Shown: positions 1-14,200 of the stretch, piece by piece
Layout: the number at the start of each line of letters is the position of its first letter
Position numbering within the stretch: position 1 is the stretch's first letter
Notes under the pieces: model-generated
Databases searched by the model: none
Seen by the model: only the letters and a program-made list of their open reading frames with translations
What the model was told of the DNA's origin: nothing
Made by a program: the position numbers and the translations under genes
Assembly (NCBI RefSeq): GCF_901709675.1
Contig: NC_051089.1
Span: 15,861,976-15,925,975 of the forward strand
From: Syngnathus acus
Lineage: Eukaryota > Chordata > Actinopteri > Syngnathiformes > Syngnathidae
Direction of reading: 5' to 3'
Length of the DNA stretch: 64,000 nt

Positions 1-283
1 GCATCTTTCATTTAGATTTAATTTTGTATAATTACCGTCGATCTGGTTCTAACGCCTCACGATTTTTGTTATGTGGAAGATCATGAATACCAAATATTTT
101 GAATGAATTACTGAAATTGTGTCGAGTAAAATTGTCACCTCCTTTGTTTTAATCAAAAACTTTGTTGTCTTGCATTTTTGCCCGATTCATTGTGAATCTG
201 TTAAAAAAAACAAATTCTTTGCGTGTGTGAAAAAGTTCAGGAGATGTCATTGCTTCTGCAACCCAGTTTGTCGTTAGGTCACG

Positions 284-358
284 CTAAGGTCGAGGACAGT
301 TGTGTGTCTTGACATATGAAGGGATTGACAATAAAGCTGACTTTGACTTTGACAGATT
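284..358 (+). repeat. LINE/SINE-type 3' tail ending in (TTTGAC)n
   Basis: A block reading TGTCTTGACAT..AA, then ATTGACAATAAAGC, then repeated ACTTTG units. The same block recurs at 32816-32866 (+) and, inverted, at 32918-33005. It looks like the 3' end and simple-repeat tail of a retroposon common in fish genomes; the family name is not determinable by eye. Confidence 0.55.
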
Positions 359-594
359 CTCTCACTCACTCTTTCACACCTTCTATGCGGTTTTGTTATC
401 TTTTGCTTTTTTTCTTGAACTTTCCTTTGCTGATTACGCAGATTGCGTACTAACCATAACCCTGTCAACAGAATCATGTTCACATGGTCTTGCAATACAT
501 ACTAGATAGCCTTAAGATACCCCTCCCTTATCTATTTGTTTCATAATAAACTAAACACTACATTGCTTTTAATTTCTAATTGAATTATTGTCAT

Positions 595-1636
595 TACCGT
601 ATTGGCCCGAGTATAAGACGACCCTGATTTTAAGATGATCCCCACTTTTTCAAGACTCGAGTTTGAAAAAAGATTTTTTGAACACCAATTTTAATTTTTA
701 TACAGAAAAAAATTACAGTACATCTGAAACAAATGATTATAACAATATATTCGAGAAAAAAAGCATGTTATTTTGCCTCATTCAAATCATGCAAAAACTG
801 TCTATCACATCTTAATATCTGAACATTTACACATTTGTAAATGAATGGCTTCTGGTTTTTGAAATGTAAATAAACCAATCTACTGTGATAAAACCACAAA
901 ATTGCATTAACCATCAAAGTGAAGTCTAACTGTGATGGTAGTCTTGAAACAAATCTGAATAAGGAAAAACATTGCAATAAAATAATGCAAACTGTTTTAA
1001 ACTTGAGAGTAGCTGAGATCTGTCATGTCAGAACATTACTCCACAAACATCCTCTGCCTCGCTGTGCTCAGTGTCACTGTCCTCGTACGCGCACACACTC
1101 CTGTCCAGCTCTTGAAAGCGGCCGCTCTGAGGACCACGGAAAGCTTTTCTCTGATTGTGAGCATATTTAGGCGATCTTTTTGAGCTCTCCATCTCCGTAC
1201 ATTACACTCTGTGACACCATATTTCACAGCCGCTTTGCAATTGTTTGAAGACTCTGCCTCATTTATCACCATCATCTTGAAGTTTGCATCATGACAATCT
1301 CCTCAGGTGCCGGTTAACCTGACCGATCTTCGACCCACTTTTCTCCAGATTGTCGCTACGTTTCTCGATTTTCTGTTATCTCTTCTCTTATTTTCTTCTC
1401 TTTTCTTGCTTACCACTATTTTTTTATTTTTCTTCTTCGTGCTACCGCTATTTTTTTTTTTTTTTTTAGTGACAAGGGTTCGCTTTGGCCTGGGGAGTTA
1501 AGTTCAGCATTCGCTTTAAAGATATCTGGCGCCGTCTGGCGTTGTGAATGGGTATAATGTCTAGACCTCGAATGGAAGACGACCCCCACTTTTTCAGTCT
1601 TATTTCAATGCAAAAAACACCGTCTTATATACGGTA
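595..1636 (-). mobile_element. Pogo/Tigger-like DNA transposon relic with (TATAAGACGAC) termini
   Basis: The left end TACCGTA..GTATAAGACGACC and right end GTCTTATATACGGTA form short terminal inverted repeats starting with TA. On the minus strand at 1275-1036 an open frame contains AAVKYGVTECNVRRWRAQKD, which resembles the helix-turn-helix DNA-binding domain of CENP-B/pogo transposases. After an apparent frameshift a second frame reads KAFRGPQSGRFQELD, also typical of that family, then passes quickly to an acidic SDTEHSEAED stretch, so most of the DDE catalytic domain seems deleted. The 3' 125 bp (1512-1636) is closely matched by a fragment at 32475-32609. A dead, non-autonomous copy. Confidence 0.65.
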
Positions 1637-2937
1637 CTTTGTTTTGTTGTTTATTTCTTTTAATTGTCGGACCACCTTACAATTAGCATGGCGAGACCTT
1701 TAGTCCGCTCAGTTTTCTATTTCCTGTTGTGTTGCACAGGATAAGCATTATACATGACTGATGTAAGAAATAGTTATGTGCCTTCTTCAGGAAATAATTT
1801 AGTAATTGTCAGTCATAACTCAATGCTTAATGGAAAATAGAATCTGTCATAGAGAGAGGGGTCATGTCAGTTCGCAAATAAGCAAAGTTGATGTTTACTT
1901 ATTTGCTTGTGTCTTGTAATTTCCTTGCTTTATGCATCTTGATCGTAGTAAACAAAGATGATGGTAGGGTTCCTAAAGTACATTCACCAGAAGGTCGGAT
2001 AAATTTACTTTTGTCTTTTTTACATTATTTAATCTTCTCCCCTTTCCCAACATTACATATTGTCCATATGATTAAAGTTAAAAATTGTTTTTCTAAAATT
2101 TTGTTTGGCGAGGGATTCAATTAAATTCTGTTTGATTTGTGGAACTATAATTTAGTTTGGTTGCAATTTTTCGATAAAACGTAATGGCAGTCACCAATCA
2201 TGCCAACACGGCTTGCAATCTGTGTCATGTAAGTGAACACGCAATTTACTAAACACGTCTGCTATTTGAGATCTTAGCAAATCAGACTTTCCAAAGCAAA
2301 TACGCCTGACGGGATTTTGTCATCATTGTTGTAGTGTTCAAGGCTAATTTTGTGGCTCTTTTAGTACCTTAGCACCTTGTGCTGTTGTTTAATTACTTGT
2401 GCTGAAGTCATTGTGTATGAGTGTGTGTTAGTAAGTTCAGCTGTGGGTCCGTTAGGAATCACTGCATTCTTCAGCAACAGGCTCTGTGGTATGCCAGCAC
2501 ATTCCCCACTGCTGAGCTGGAGAATCCACTCGGAAAGCAGCGACGGGAACTTTTCCTTTCTATCTCCTCCCACTCTTCTAAAACGCTCTTCAACTTCGTT
2601 CTCCTTAAATCACCCTCACCACTAACCTTTCACTTTTTCTGCTTACCCAACATCCCCTAATTTGTATTTTTGGACTTCTTTGGCTTTGACTGGCCTTATA
2701 ATGTGTTTTCATAAAAAACTGTATTTCAGGACTTTAAGAAATCGCGTATTATTCGTTTAAGTTACTCTTTCCTAAATTAAACCTGCGGTCTCTTATTGTT
2801 GGTTGGAAAATGGAACTGGCTGTGTCGGATGTGGTGTTGAATCAACAATAGCTCGAAAGAGTAGCCAGCAGTGGGATGAAGTGAGCCACTTGCATGTTTG
2901 TTTTGCTAACAGGAGAATCACAGGACAGAGTTTAGAC

Positions 2938-2969
2938 GACACACACACGCGCACACACACACACACACA
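2938..2969. repeat. (CA)n microsatellite
   Basis: Interrupted CA dinucleotide run with CG interruptions. Confidence 0.9.
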
Positions 2970-5900
2970 TTGCACACAGCTTAGTGTAACAAGTTCAAAC
3001 AGAAATGATGAAATGATTCGACTTTGCATGCGAACGACTGTGATTGATTGAATACCTTTTTAATTAAGTTTAGGTAAAAATAAAGTACAACAAAGCACCG
3101 AATTAACAGGCTGAGGCAAACTATTTGTGAATGGGGTCTGCTGAGGTCACAGCTTTTTCTATTATGAAATATGAATGTGCCATAGATCTTGGACCATATG
3201 TTACTTTTGTTACCATCTAATTTGTCTAAAAGTTCAAAAAAGCACCAATGTGGATTGAATTCTCTGACACTTGGCATAGCAAAGACAAACTATACTGTCT
3301 GTCTCTCTTTCCATGTGTAATGATCAAAAGCCTTCCCGTCAGTTGTAAAAATGCTTTCATCGTTCTCTCATAGATATTTTGGGAATTATTCCTGTTTTTC
3401 CAACACCGTCACCCAACTGGAAAAATGGCCTCAAACATATTTAAAAGAATCATATTGGTTTCAAGACTTTGCGGGTTACATAAAATAACTGCAAAGCAGG
3501 CAGGATTTTGCCCGCAACTCTTGGCTTTGTTATATGTTATGTGCCTAAGAGGGGGGTCGGTGTAATGTGCCAGGTCAGAATGGCACATACACATACATTT
3601 TGCATTGTCCATTTTGATATGCTGTTTTCACCTGTGAACAAATAACTTTGTCTGACCTATTGGTGATTTCTGTGGATCTAACTTTCTGTTTCAGTGTTTT
3701 CTTCTCGGTCATGCTCCTGTGACTCATCAGTTCCGAGCAGGCTCCGGTTTCTGTCTTACACAGAGCAAACCACATAATTTGTCTTGCTGAATTGCCTCAA
3801 TATAAGTCTTCCCTATTTCAGTTGTGTTGTTTTACTGATTGTTGTTCTTGTACCTGGCATACATTTGATCTAGTGGCAAAAAACTTGACTCGATTAATTA
3901 TCCAATATTGGCATCTTGAGGTGGGTGAGTTCACAGAGATGAGCGCTGAGTTATGTTTCTTATATTTTCATTACGTAGCCACGCCTCATTTCTCTTCCTT
4001 CCATCTCCTGTTAACACTTATCCCTTCGGGTTCGGGGTGTGAGCAAAATACATTCTTCAACTATTTGCCGCACACAAAAAAAGTGCTTCATGCTGGTGAC
4101 TTCGAAAGTTCATTACGCCTGTTGCAACTGAATAGGAACGCTTACTACTTCCAGTCGCCATTGTGTTGATTTGTTGACGAATCGGTCTTGACTTGTACTT
4201 TAAGATGATTTCTAGAGCTTGCTCACTTGGTCATTTTTATTTCTAGCGTATGCCACTGCTAAATATAATTGGGTCAGTTTGTGTAAAACGTTTTGGGAGG
4301 GGTTGCATCTTTAAAAATTTTAATTATAAATCTCAATTTTGTCAAAACCATTACCGTTCACATGGAGCTAAAAAATCATTTGACATTGACATATGAATGC
4401 CTGTGGCAATACCACCTACTCTTCATCTTCCTGGTCTCATCGGAAATTTTGAATATTGACTCTGCTTATAGTCTGATGGAGATTTTGCTTGTCACAATGA
4501 GTGTACAGTTTGATGGAGAAGCATTGTCAAGCTTATCTTGTGTACCCTGTGACAGTGCTATGTTTTGCCATTATTGTTTTAAAAATGATGTGTCTCGAGT
4601 CACGACTTGAGTGACCTAAGTTTTTTTTTTTCTGACGTGGGTCTTGTCTTGTTAGGAAAAAACATATGAAAGACTCAACTTTGACTTGGCTATTTTACGA
4701 CACTCGACTTCGCTGACTTGAACGTCATTCTGTTTACATTTGGAAATCACCTTTCTCAATACCTAGTGTACCTTTTGTTTTTGAAAAAAAAAGTATATTT
4801 TTGTGTCATGCATGCCGCCAATCTGCCACCTGTATGCCCCGGCTTCAGACAAACCTTTGGATTCAAGTGTTATAATTTTTTTTAAGAAACTAGGACAGAC
4901 AAAAGCAACATGCAAGATTAGAAGCTCAAAAAATACAACACGTAGATGACGTCTGATGTCGGCAATAGGCAATGATGTCAGGTAGGCTAGCTTTGTAAAC
5001 TCTGAAGCTAGACTTAAGATTTATGACTAACGACTTACTTTTGACGTGCACATATGTGGCTGATTCCCACCTCTGGTGTTTACTGTTGTGTAGATAACAG
5101 AAATGTTTTGCCTTTTTATATCATGCATTTGCAGCCGTATTAAATTTGCGGCAAAAAATACGTTCGTATTCGCCATAGGCTTGCATAAGGACCTCAAACT
5201 CCATTGTGGTAAAATAAGGTGATCTGTTTTTTCTAAGTTGTCATGCTGACTAGTGGTATCGGGGCTTGATTGATGATGGCTTTTTATAGTGTGAACATAC
5301 TCAAGAGTTGATTGAACTAACTCAGATCAGCTTTACAGGAACCGAATACTCAGTCTCTCCCATCTCAGAGTAAGTCAACTCAGAGTTCAGGGATCGACTC
5401 AGAGTATGTTGAACCTGCTTTCTGGAATACCCCACCTGGTCTTCCTATCGTCTTCTTGGTATTCACCTAGCGTAGCCTCTATTCTGTAGTTTTGATCAAG
5501 AATTCCTCTGCAAAGTAAATTGTGATCCATTCATTCCTGCTGCTTGGAAGTTGTTGCCGTCTTTACAGATCTCCCAATGTTTTCATCCGTTCCGCTGATG
5601 TTTTCCTTGATTACGTACTCGACTCTTGTTACATAGTGTAGTGAGTGCACTAATGTTTTTTTTCCTCTTGGCTGTGGTCAATTTTTGTGCAATAGCTCTG
5701 ATTGATTTTCAAAACCTAAATCTAAAACTGAGCATCGACATTCACAGCTATTTCTAGTTTAATAAATAATGTAACGGGACACAACTGGTCAACATAACAC
5801 ACATGCAAGTCAAGTTTCAATAATTTTGTGCATATGAAAAGGGGTGTGTTGAAATTAAGTTGTCTATCATAGTCGGTTGGAAATACCTTGAAATATACTT

Positions 5901-6030
5901 GGAAATATTGATCTCTTGTTGCATTTTTATATTTTTATGTCAAAAAGTAAATAATGAAGCAAATGTTTAATACTAAATGCTGATGTCCTGACTATATTTT
6001 TGCCATTTTTCTTTGTCACTTCCCTCTAAA

Positions 6031-6353
6031 CAGAGGTGGCAAACTCATTGTTGTTGCGGGGCGTAGTTATGGTTTCCCTTGTGGGGCCATTAATGACTTA
6101 AATAGAAATGGATGGGCACTCGTATTATCACTTACACACAACAGAATCCAAGTCAATTAATAAGTCAACAATTTTCTAATTCATATTGCAAGTGCGATTG
6201 TAACAAACATTCATTACAGTATCGCTGTTATTCAAAGGAAGACAATTTACAATTTTGGTATTTTAGCAAGAAACACGCATAAATTGCTTTTGCGGGCAAC
6301 AAAATGATTTGGCGGGCCGTATCTGCCCCCGGGCCTTGAGTTTGATACCTGTG
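6031..6353. mobile_element. hAT-type MITE, 323 bp
   Basis: Begins CAGAGGTGGCAAACTC and ends GAGTTTGATACCTGTG, imperfect inverted repeats of the hAT type (CAnnGGTnnCAAACTC). Internal sequence includes GGGGCC/GGCGGGCC tracts near both ends. Flanking octamers CCTCTAAA and CCCTAAAA are only a weak target-site match. No coding capacity. Confidence 0.65.
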
Positions 6354-7720
6354 CCCTAAAACATCCATATGCCAACTAAAAGTTTACTTCTTCTCAAAAT
6401 CTCAATATGGTAGAGGTTTATGGTATGCTATGTATACTGCTAATGATTTCCAGACATTCGACAAAAAAAAAGCCAATTGTGTTTGCAACTTGCTTCATTG
6501 AAAGGAATGAAGAACTGAATCATCACTGGAGTGAGTGTCGCCCCTCCCTTTTCCCATCCCACTCACAACAGGCTAAAATTCCACTTTTTGAAGAGTGACT
6601 AGTTGACAACTAACGTTAAATGCATATCCGGTCTAGACAAGTAGAATTATTTTCCAGAGTTAAAAGTTCAACTATATGTAATATATGCATGACTTAACCA
6701 TTGATTTCTCGTCCTTGGAAAATAGATGAGTAATAGTTTCTGTGTTTTTTACAGGGACATTTTCAATGTCAAGGAGGAAAAGCCAATGCAATTTAAAAAG
6801 CTTCAATAGCCTCAATTTCTACAGACATTTTTGGACTGAATAGGATTATATTTGGAAACGTATGCCTCTGTTCACATTATTTTCACATCAAACCTCTGGA
6901 AATCTAGACGAGCTGCCTGCGTTCTTAAGATCTGCATGATCAGAGTAGTAGAACAAGACTAGTAATTGAGTTTTCGAAGCATAGATTTTTTTTTGTCATT
7001 CCTTTAAAGGCTTATTCCGAAATGATTTAGTCCCTAAACCCAGCCTATCTCTCAAAGGACAAAATGAATGTGAACCTTGTTTGGAAGGCTTCACTGTCCG
7101 AAGGTTTCCATGTGCCTCATCGGTGCTGCAGCTGTCCTTTCAGTAGGAGAGAGTGAGCTATGTTACCACAAAGTAGAGCATGACTTGAGGATATCTTTGG
7201 ACATAGCGGCAGATGCATTTTCTAGTTTCATAGCATAGAGACAAGACCATTGGGTGGAGAATGAAAGTAGTGCTCTTACTCATGCAGTCACTTTTATCCC
7301 AAGCTGGAAGGAATTATGGCTGTAGTCTTGTTCTCTCATCTTTTTATCTTTTTTAGGGCTTCTCCTTTTGGTATCTATAACTCTTATCTAAGATCGAGGA
7401 TCACGCCGCGGCCTTTTGATAGCCAACAATAGCGCCATTACCTCAGAAATTATGTATAGTTCTTTTGTAGAATACTTGCCAGAAAAGTTTTGAGAGCAAA
7501 AATAAAAGGATGACAGTGCATGACAACAAAGTAGTCTGTCATCTTTTCAGTTTCACTTTCATTTATTTTTAGCTGTGTTCGAGACTTGCCCAAACATCAC
7601 CTGATAAACTGAAACATTAGATTCTACAGGATAGCCAATATTGTTTATATGTTTTGTTTGTTTACAATTTGAAATGTGTGTGCTCCAATCTTTTGTTTCT
7701 TCTTTTCTGTCTTCCTACAG

Positions 7721-8299
7721 AGGTTATCAGCCAGTGGCAAAGCGAGCCAAAAGAACGTGTCATCTCTCTTGTCCTCACCCATTTGCCATTGCTCAAACCG
7801 GGCAATATAGAAGCCAAGGGCGAGTACATGCGCCTACTACCACGCATCCTTGCGCACACTATCGAACATGGCCGCCACCTGGAAGAGTCTCGCCAACTCT
7901 TATCCTATGCCCTCATCCACCCTGCCACCTCCCTGGAGGACCGTGCTGCATTGGCCCTCTGGCTCAACCATCTTGAAGAAAGGGCCGCTGCCACGGGAGA
8001 CTCACTCGAAAGGCCATCGCCTGCCGGCCCGCACCACCATCAGTCCACTCCACCGTCTACCCTTACATCATCGGGATCCTCCACCAACAGTTCCTCTTCA
8101 GGTAACCTATATGCTTTGCATCACCACCAGCGATACGGCTCGGACGATCGCCTCAATGGATGGCAAAGCAACAGGGATTCAGGGCTCGGAAGAGGCTGGC
8201 AGCAGCAGGGCTGTGAGAACGGACACCTGCCTCTCTACCCGTCATCCTCTGTACCAGCAACCATCAACACAATCGGAACTGGTGGCAGTGGTAATGCCA
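7721..8299 (+). CDS. SAMD4A: SAMD4A exon 2 (PHAT-like region and Ser/Gly-rich linker)
   Basis: Encodes [20 protein letters not shown] onward, then [20 protein letters not shown], the [20 protein letters not shown] block, a His/Ser-rich linker and [12 protein letters not shown]. The acceptor is CCTACAGAG: the exon starts at 7721 or, if the second AG is used, at 7723. It ends in phase 1 before GTAAGT. Confidence 0.92.
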
Positions 8300-11200
8300 G
8301 TAAGTGTACTATCATTTATTATTTGACACTTTCACTTTCTGTCAAGGTTCTGCTCATCCTTTCTGGTCTGTTGTTGTGGAGCTTGCATTGAGTACAAGAA
8401 CTCTATTTAGCTCCCCATTCTTTCACAATGAAGTTGTCACTGTGACTGATTAGTGTCTTCCCTTTTTTTGAATACGCAAAAATGTGAACAGCAACAACCA
8501 GTATAGGGCAAATATTTTCAATTGAATTTCAATCCTATCATTGTATAAAATCTCCTGAACCCACACTCGTTCAAGTTTTTGCTAGATGCTATTATCTTTC
8601 TTAGCGGCTTTTCAAAATGAACACCCTCATTTTTAGATTCACCCCCCCCCCCCCCCACAAACAAAATCACCCTTTGAAAGCCATCCATCCATCCATCCAT
8701 CCAATATAGTATATATCGACTTAATATTCCAGTGGTAAATAATGATACACCTTTTTGTGCTGTACTAATTGCGTTGGGTTTTCTATGCGGTGGCGTGTAA
8801 TTGTGTCACGAGTTTAGTTTTGTTTGGTTTTTACTTGCTGGATAGTGACCACATTACCATTTGTGATTTAAGTCAAACCAGGGTGGAAGATAACTAGAGT
8901 GGGTGTGTGATATCAAAGAACACAGTGAGAAGGCTGGCCTTTTGAAACTAAGCATAACTATGGTCTGAGCAGGATATTTTCAGACAAGAATGCAAGGGCT
9001 CTGTTTTTTTCTTGCTGGGACATGAAAGAAACAGCTGAGGGTTTATAAATAAAGACATATTTAAAACTCTGCTGGCAGCACCAAGAAATATCATCTTATA
9101 TTTTTGACTGCCTGTAGCCTTAGACTTACACATACAATCTCAGGGTTTTCACGCTGATGAACCGCACCGGATTGAATAAAAACATTTGAGAAATATTCTT
9201 GCCGACGTAGAGGAATTGTGTGCAATTTCTATTATATGCCACATCGACAATGATCAATGTGTGAGCCATCTGTTTGCATAAACATTCTTAGGAGTTTTTA
9301 TTCTCTAGTACTAAATGAGTAACAGTAAGCAAGTCGTAAACTCCGGCGGTTATGATCATTCTTTCTAGAATGTTATTTTGCTGTCACATCGTCATGTGTG
9401 CTATTGATGGGACCATCCATTTGACCCCGGCTCATAGTTTGAGCTCCAGCCCAAGCCACAGCAGAGCATGCCATACATCCCTTCCCTTGTAAGGCATCCT
9501 TTGTGGGAGACTGTATTTAGGGTAAATGGCTAATATTTAGGGACTGGAACATGTAATGTTAGCTGGGCACCTATTTTAAACAGGGCCCATGAAGTACTAT
9601 ACATAGCGCCGACAGTCAGAAGACCACATATAAGATGGGCGAAGAGGCAGGAGTGTTGGAAGCAGCTTACCCCGTCAGAATGGTGACAGATATCAATGCT
9701 TTGACGTTCCACCAATTCATCCAGGTTATATGCCATCACAGCCTGGGGAAAACATTCTTGAGTGCTCCTCTTGTGATACTTGATCAAATGGATAATATAA
9801 TTATTGGAATGTATATTTTTTTGAAAATAAAAAAATGAAGCGAAGCCTTTATTAAAACTTCAAGTAGGGCATAAAATCTCTGTTTTCTCTCAACATTATA
9901 TTCACAATATTTCTAAGTAAATACATAGAAAAACATGTAATTGTCCAGTAGTGTAGTAGTTTAAGACATTTGTGAGCCCAGCTGAGTGCTGAACATACGA
10001 TATGAAGTGAGTCTACAACAAATGTTTCGTTTTGGGCTGTTTAATCAATGCTGCTGTTGAAATTGGCATTGTGACATAAAGGCCTTGATCAGTGTGTGTT
10101 GAACTGACACTCCACGCGCAAACTTAGAAAGCCAGGACAGCTGTCGAAAAAGTCCCACAAAACCATACACATGTATCATTGAACAAAAGTTTACAACAAG
10201 CTTACCTCACGTATAATGTCTTGACTAGTATTTCATTTTTGCAAGTGGTTGGCGACCAGTCTTGTGTGTACCTTGCCTCCAGCTCAAATTCAGCAGGGGC
10301 TGCCTCAAGCTCACTTTCAAGCGTAATGAGGACAAGTGGTATAGAAATTGAATAGCTGTGTAGTATTTGAATTGACTCAGCAAATGTTGATCTTCATTAG
10401 CTTTGTGGGACATTCATTAAATGGGTGGGGCTTGTGTCAGGCAATCGGGCGTTTGTGTAGAAGCACTATGAGTGAACTGCACAAACAATAGAAGTACTAC
10501 ATAGTGTTGTTGTGGCGACCATTTCCTTGAACACAGGAATAAACCTTACCTGTCTTATGTCTCACAGTCCTAACGAGTGGAAGTGGCAACCAGCCACACA
10601 GTCCTCTGAAGCGCTCAGTGTCTCTAACTCCACCAATGAGTGGCCCAAACAACCATCCTATGGGTCCTGTCTGGCTGTCCCAGGAAGATCTGCGTAGTAG
10701 TAGAGGCCCAGCCCCCGATCACGCGCCCCTCTCCCCTCAAAGCAGCATTGCTTCCTCAGGCAGCGGAGGAAGTGAACATCTGGAAGAGGCCAGTTTGGGA
10801 GGAGGTTTAAGTCTACATCGCAGTTGCTTCCATGAGGAGGGCAGTGGCATGAGGGGTGAGTCGGAAGGGTTTTATTTTCTGTCAAGCAAAAGTAAACATT
10901 TTGAATTGTATTGTGGAAGGCGCTGAAATGTACATTATGAAGAAGGCGCCCTTAAAACTCAGGCCATGTACCTATCGACAGGTGCACGAGTCTCCTAGGA
11001 AAGTTAGGACAGATTTACGCTTCATTGTGATGCAATTTCTTCCGTCCACAAATTGCTGTTCAGTATACATCATGGTATCATAAATAGAAAAAAACACACG
11101 CAATTAGACATCATCAGATGGAAATCAGGTCTCTTCTAAATGTGGGTCAAAATGTAATGTGTCTGCCAAAATAAGTGCAGCGTAAACACACAACTTGGCT

Positions 11201-14200
11201 ATCATGTAGAACATTCGTGCAAACTTGATGTCATTAAAATATACCAATTGGGGATGTCTACTGTCAGCCAAATAATAACACTGAAAGATGGTCTAAATAT
11301 GTTACATCTATAGGTAAGCAAAATTATTGCCCACACTGAATTAATATAGAAGTTATTCACATTGAATTAATGGGGTGAAATCCATGTTAACTACTATAAT
11401 TAGTTATTGGAAATGTTGGCCTTTATGACTTGACTACAGGTAAGTCGATTGTCCGTCTTCCACATGGGTTTAAAATGCAGCAAATTGGGAATTCTACACT
11501 ATTATATATCATTTTTTTGTTGACTCGCATTTGTTCGCTTGGAAACTACACAAGGGTTCCGTCAAGCAGAGGAGAGGAGGGGCCCCTCCTTCTCTGATAT
11601 AAAAAAAAAAAAAATTGGTTAGTGAATCTGGTGGCTGGTGGTTCTGTTAGTTGGGCTGTGTATTTTGGTTTGACAATTTATTAGCTGTAAAAGAAATAAG
11701 TCTGTCCATTGATGGAGTATGTCAACTTCCTCGCTCCGCATTCTCGACGGCTGCTCCATTTTGGTTCGGTCTCAGCAGGTATTGGAAGCTGGCTTATTTT
11801 CCTACATTGTGTTTATTTTACCACAGTGTGTGTCTGTTTGTGCTTGTGTTGCTAATGTGTGTGACATAGTAATAAAGTGTTGATAGCTGGTTGTGTTGTG
11901 GAGTTCCAGATGATTACAGAATTGCAATGATTTTTTTCTTCTATTGTTGTCAAATCTTAACCATAAAAACACATATACAGGACGCTGTGTTTGTGATGAA
12001 TTGCCGAATCTGATTGGATTGCCGCAAGGAGATTTGAGATAAAAGTTCAAATTTTTCAACTTGAGCAAATGGGTGAACGATGCTTCCTTGTTGAGGAAGT
12101 CTGGGCACGTCCAACCAGGAGGAGGCCCTGGGGAAGATTGGGACATGCTGAGATTGCAATGTGTCTCGGCTGATCAGGAAATACTGAGAATGACAAAATG
12201 GCTGGGAGAGGGAATCCTGTGCTTCCCTTCCTCTCCAACTCCCACCCACAGCCTAACTTCAAAGAAGCCGAATAGGATGGATGGAATGATGGGGAATTTC
12301 AGAAATATTGTAACACATTCAGACATTACCAACCAGTGGCAAATTATCCAATTTCACTGTTTGTCCCAAAATTTGATTAATTAGTTACAAATACATCTTT
12401 GATCTCCTATCTATGCTGGCGACCAGTAGAAGTAGATGGTACACTAAACCTGTTTATCCAACATTCATAAAACTGAGTCTGTTATGGTAGATTTGTGACT
12501 ACATTATGACAATATCATTTTTTCTGAATTTAGTTTCTTTGTTTTTATTATTATTATTATTATTATCGTTACCATTGTTTGGCAATCTGCCGTGAGATTT
12601 TTCCAATGGTGCCTTAGCTCAGTAAGGATTGTTCCAGTCTGAATTAAAAATCAGCACTATAACTTTGTATATGTAAAAAAAACAAAAAAAACAACGTAAA
12701 TGGTAAATCCTTAGATGCCAAGATTTTCATACAAATATAAAGTTTTAATCAGATTTTTTTTAAGGCTTGCTTTAGTCTTGTATTACTTTACCATTTACCC
12801 TAAAATGCTGGCATGTGTGTTTGTGTACTACAGATGTTCCTGCATGGCTGAAGAGTCTCCGTCTTCATAAGTATGCAGCGCTGTTTTCTACCATGACCTA
12901 TGATGAAATGATGTCACTGACTGAAGAACAACTGGAGGCACAGGTACACACTGACTTTTGGTTATGGACTATAGGTCTTTGAGTCAAACTCTACCTTTAA
13001 CTTATGTACTTCATTTTAGTTTTTTTTGTTTAACCTTGACGCCTGTTCGGAAGGTGCATATGTTTTGATGCTTTGTTGTTCTCGTTACTGTTGTTTCTGC
13101 AGAAAGTCACCAAAGGAGCAAGACACAAGATTGTTATTAGTATTCAAAAGCTAAAAGAGAGACAAAACCTGCTGCGCAGCCTTGAAAAAGTCAGTTACCT
13201 ATTTTGTGTGCGTGTGTATGTGCGTGATATCTTGTGAGTTGTACCTATTTCCATGCGTCTCTTTCCTTTGTGTCCCTTCCCACCGCCAGGATGTATTAGA
13301 GGGCAGTAATCTGCGTGTACCGCTGCAAGAACTTCATCAGATGATCATGACGCCTATCAAGGCTTTCAGTAGTGGCGAGGAGACGTCCTTGCAGCGCCCT
13401 CTCCTGAATCCGGAATCCAAAAGCTCTGCACCTGGATCACATCTCGCTGGAGGAGGTGGAGAGGCTGAGGCAAGCTCAAGTGTCATTGCAGAGGGGGATC
13501 TACCAAGCCAGTTCACTCGTGTCATGGGCAAAGGTGAGCCGAGGACACAGCTGGTCAGTTGAATTAATATTGAGAAATTATCATCAAGAAAAAAATTAAT
13601 AATTTCCTATCTTGGTCTCAGTTTGCACTCAGCTTCTGGTGTCAAGGTCAGATGAGGACAACATCAGCTCCTACCTACAACTCATTGACAAGTGTCTTAT
13701 CCATGAGGTACGCATTACCACTGCTAGTTCTATTCGTCCATCGTTTTAGTAAATTAGGTCGACCATAGCTAAGTTCCCTAATCTAACTCGCAAAGCTTTC
13801 TTGAAGTACGAGCAATTCTCAAAATTACAATAATCCTCCAGTAGAATTGGAGGAGAAACTGAAATGCCACGTCGTGGTAAAGTTCAGCAGAAGTGCTTTT
13901 GGTCAATGACAGCATTCAAGTGATCTGTCAGTTGTTTTGAATGATGCATTTTCTGTTTCAACACCCTAGTCATGCACTCTACTGAACTCTGTTCTCTTCC
14001 CTTGACCATCAGTCCTTTGGTGAAACTCAAAAGAAGAGGCTGTTGTCATGGAAACAGCAGGTCCAGAGGCTGTTCAGATCCATTCCGAGAAAAACGCTCC
14101 TTGACATTGCAGGTTACCGAACGCAGAGGAGGTATATATACACTATGTTGCTTGCGTTCTGCATTGCACCCCGTACATGAGTCAAGGAACTAAACGAGTT

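Larger units (their letters stand above)
1..7720 (+). other. SAMD4A: SAMD4A intron 1 (3' part), no coding exon seen
   Basis: The first SAMD4A coding exon (N-terminal Smaug region) is not recognisable here, so by inference it lies left of the window and this stretch is intron. It holds a LINE-type 3' tail near 284-358, a pogo-type relic at 595-1636, a CA microsatellite at 2938-2969 and a hAT MITE at 6031-6353. The rest is AT-rich sequence in which I see no gene. Short open frames in it show no family resemblance. Confidence 0.7.

Noticed and set aside
7641-8326. Two further plus-strand frames over SAMD4A exon 2
   Set aside because: Out of frame with the conserved PHAT-like region and lacking any family match.
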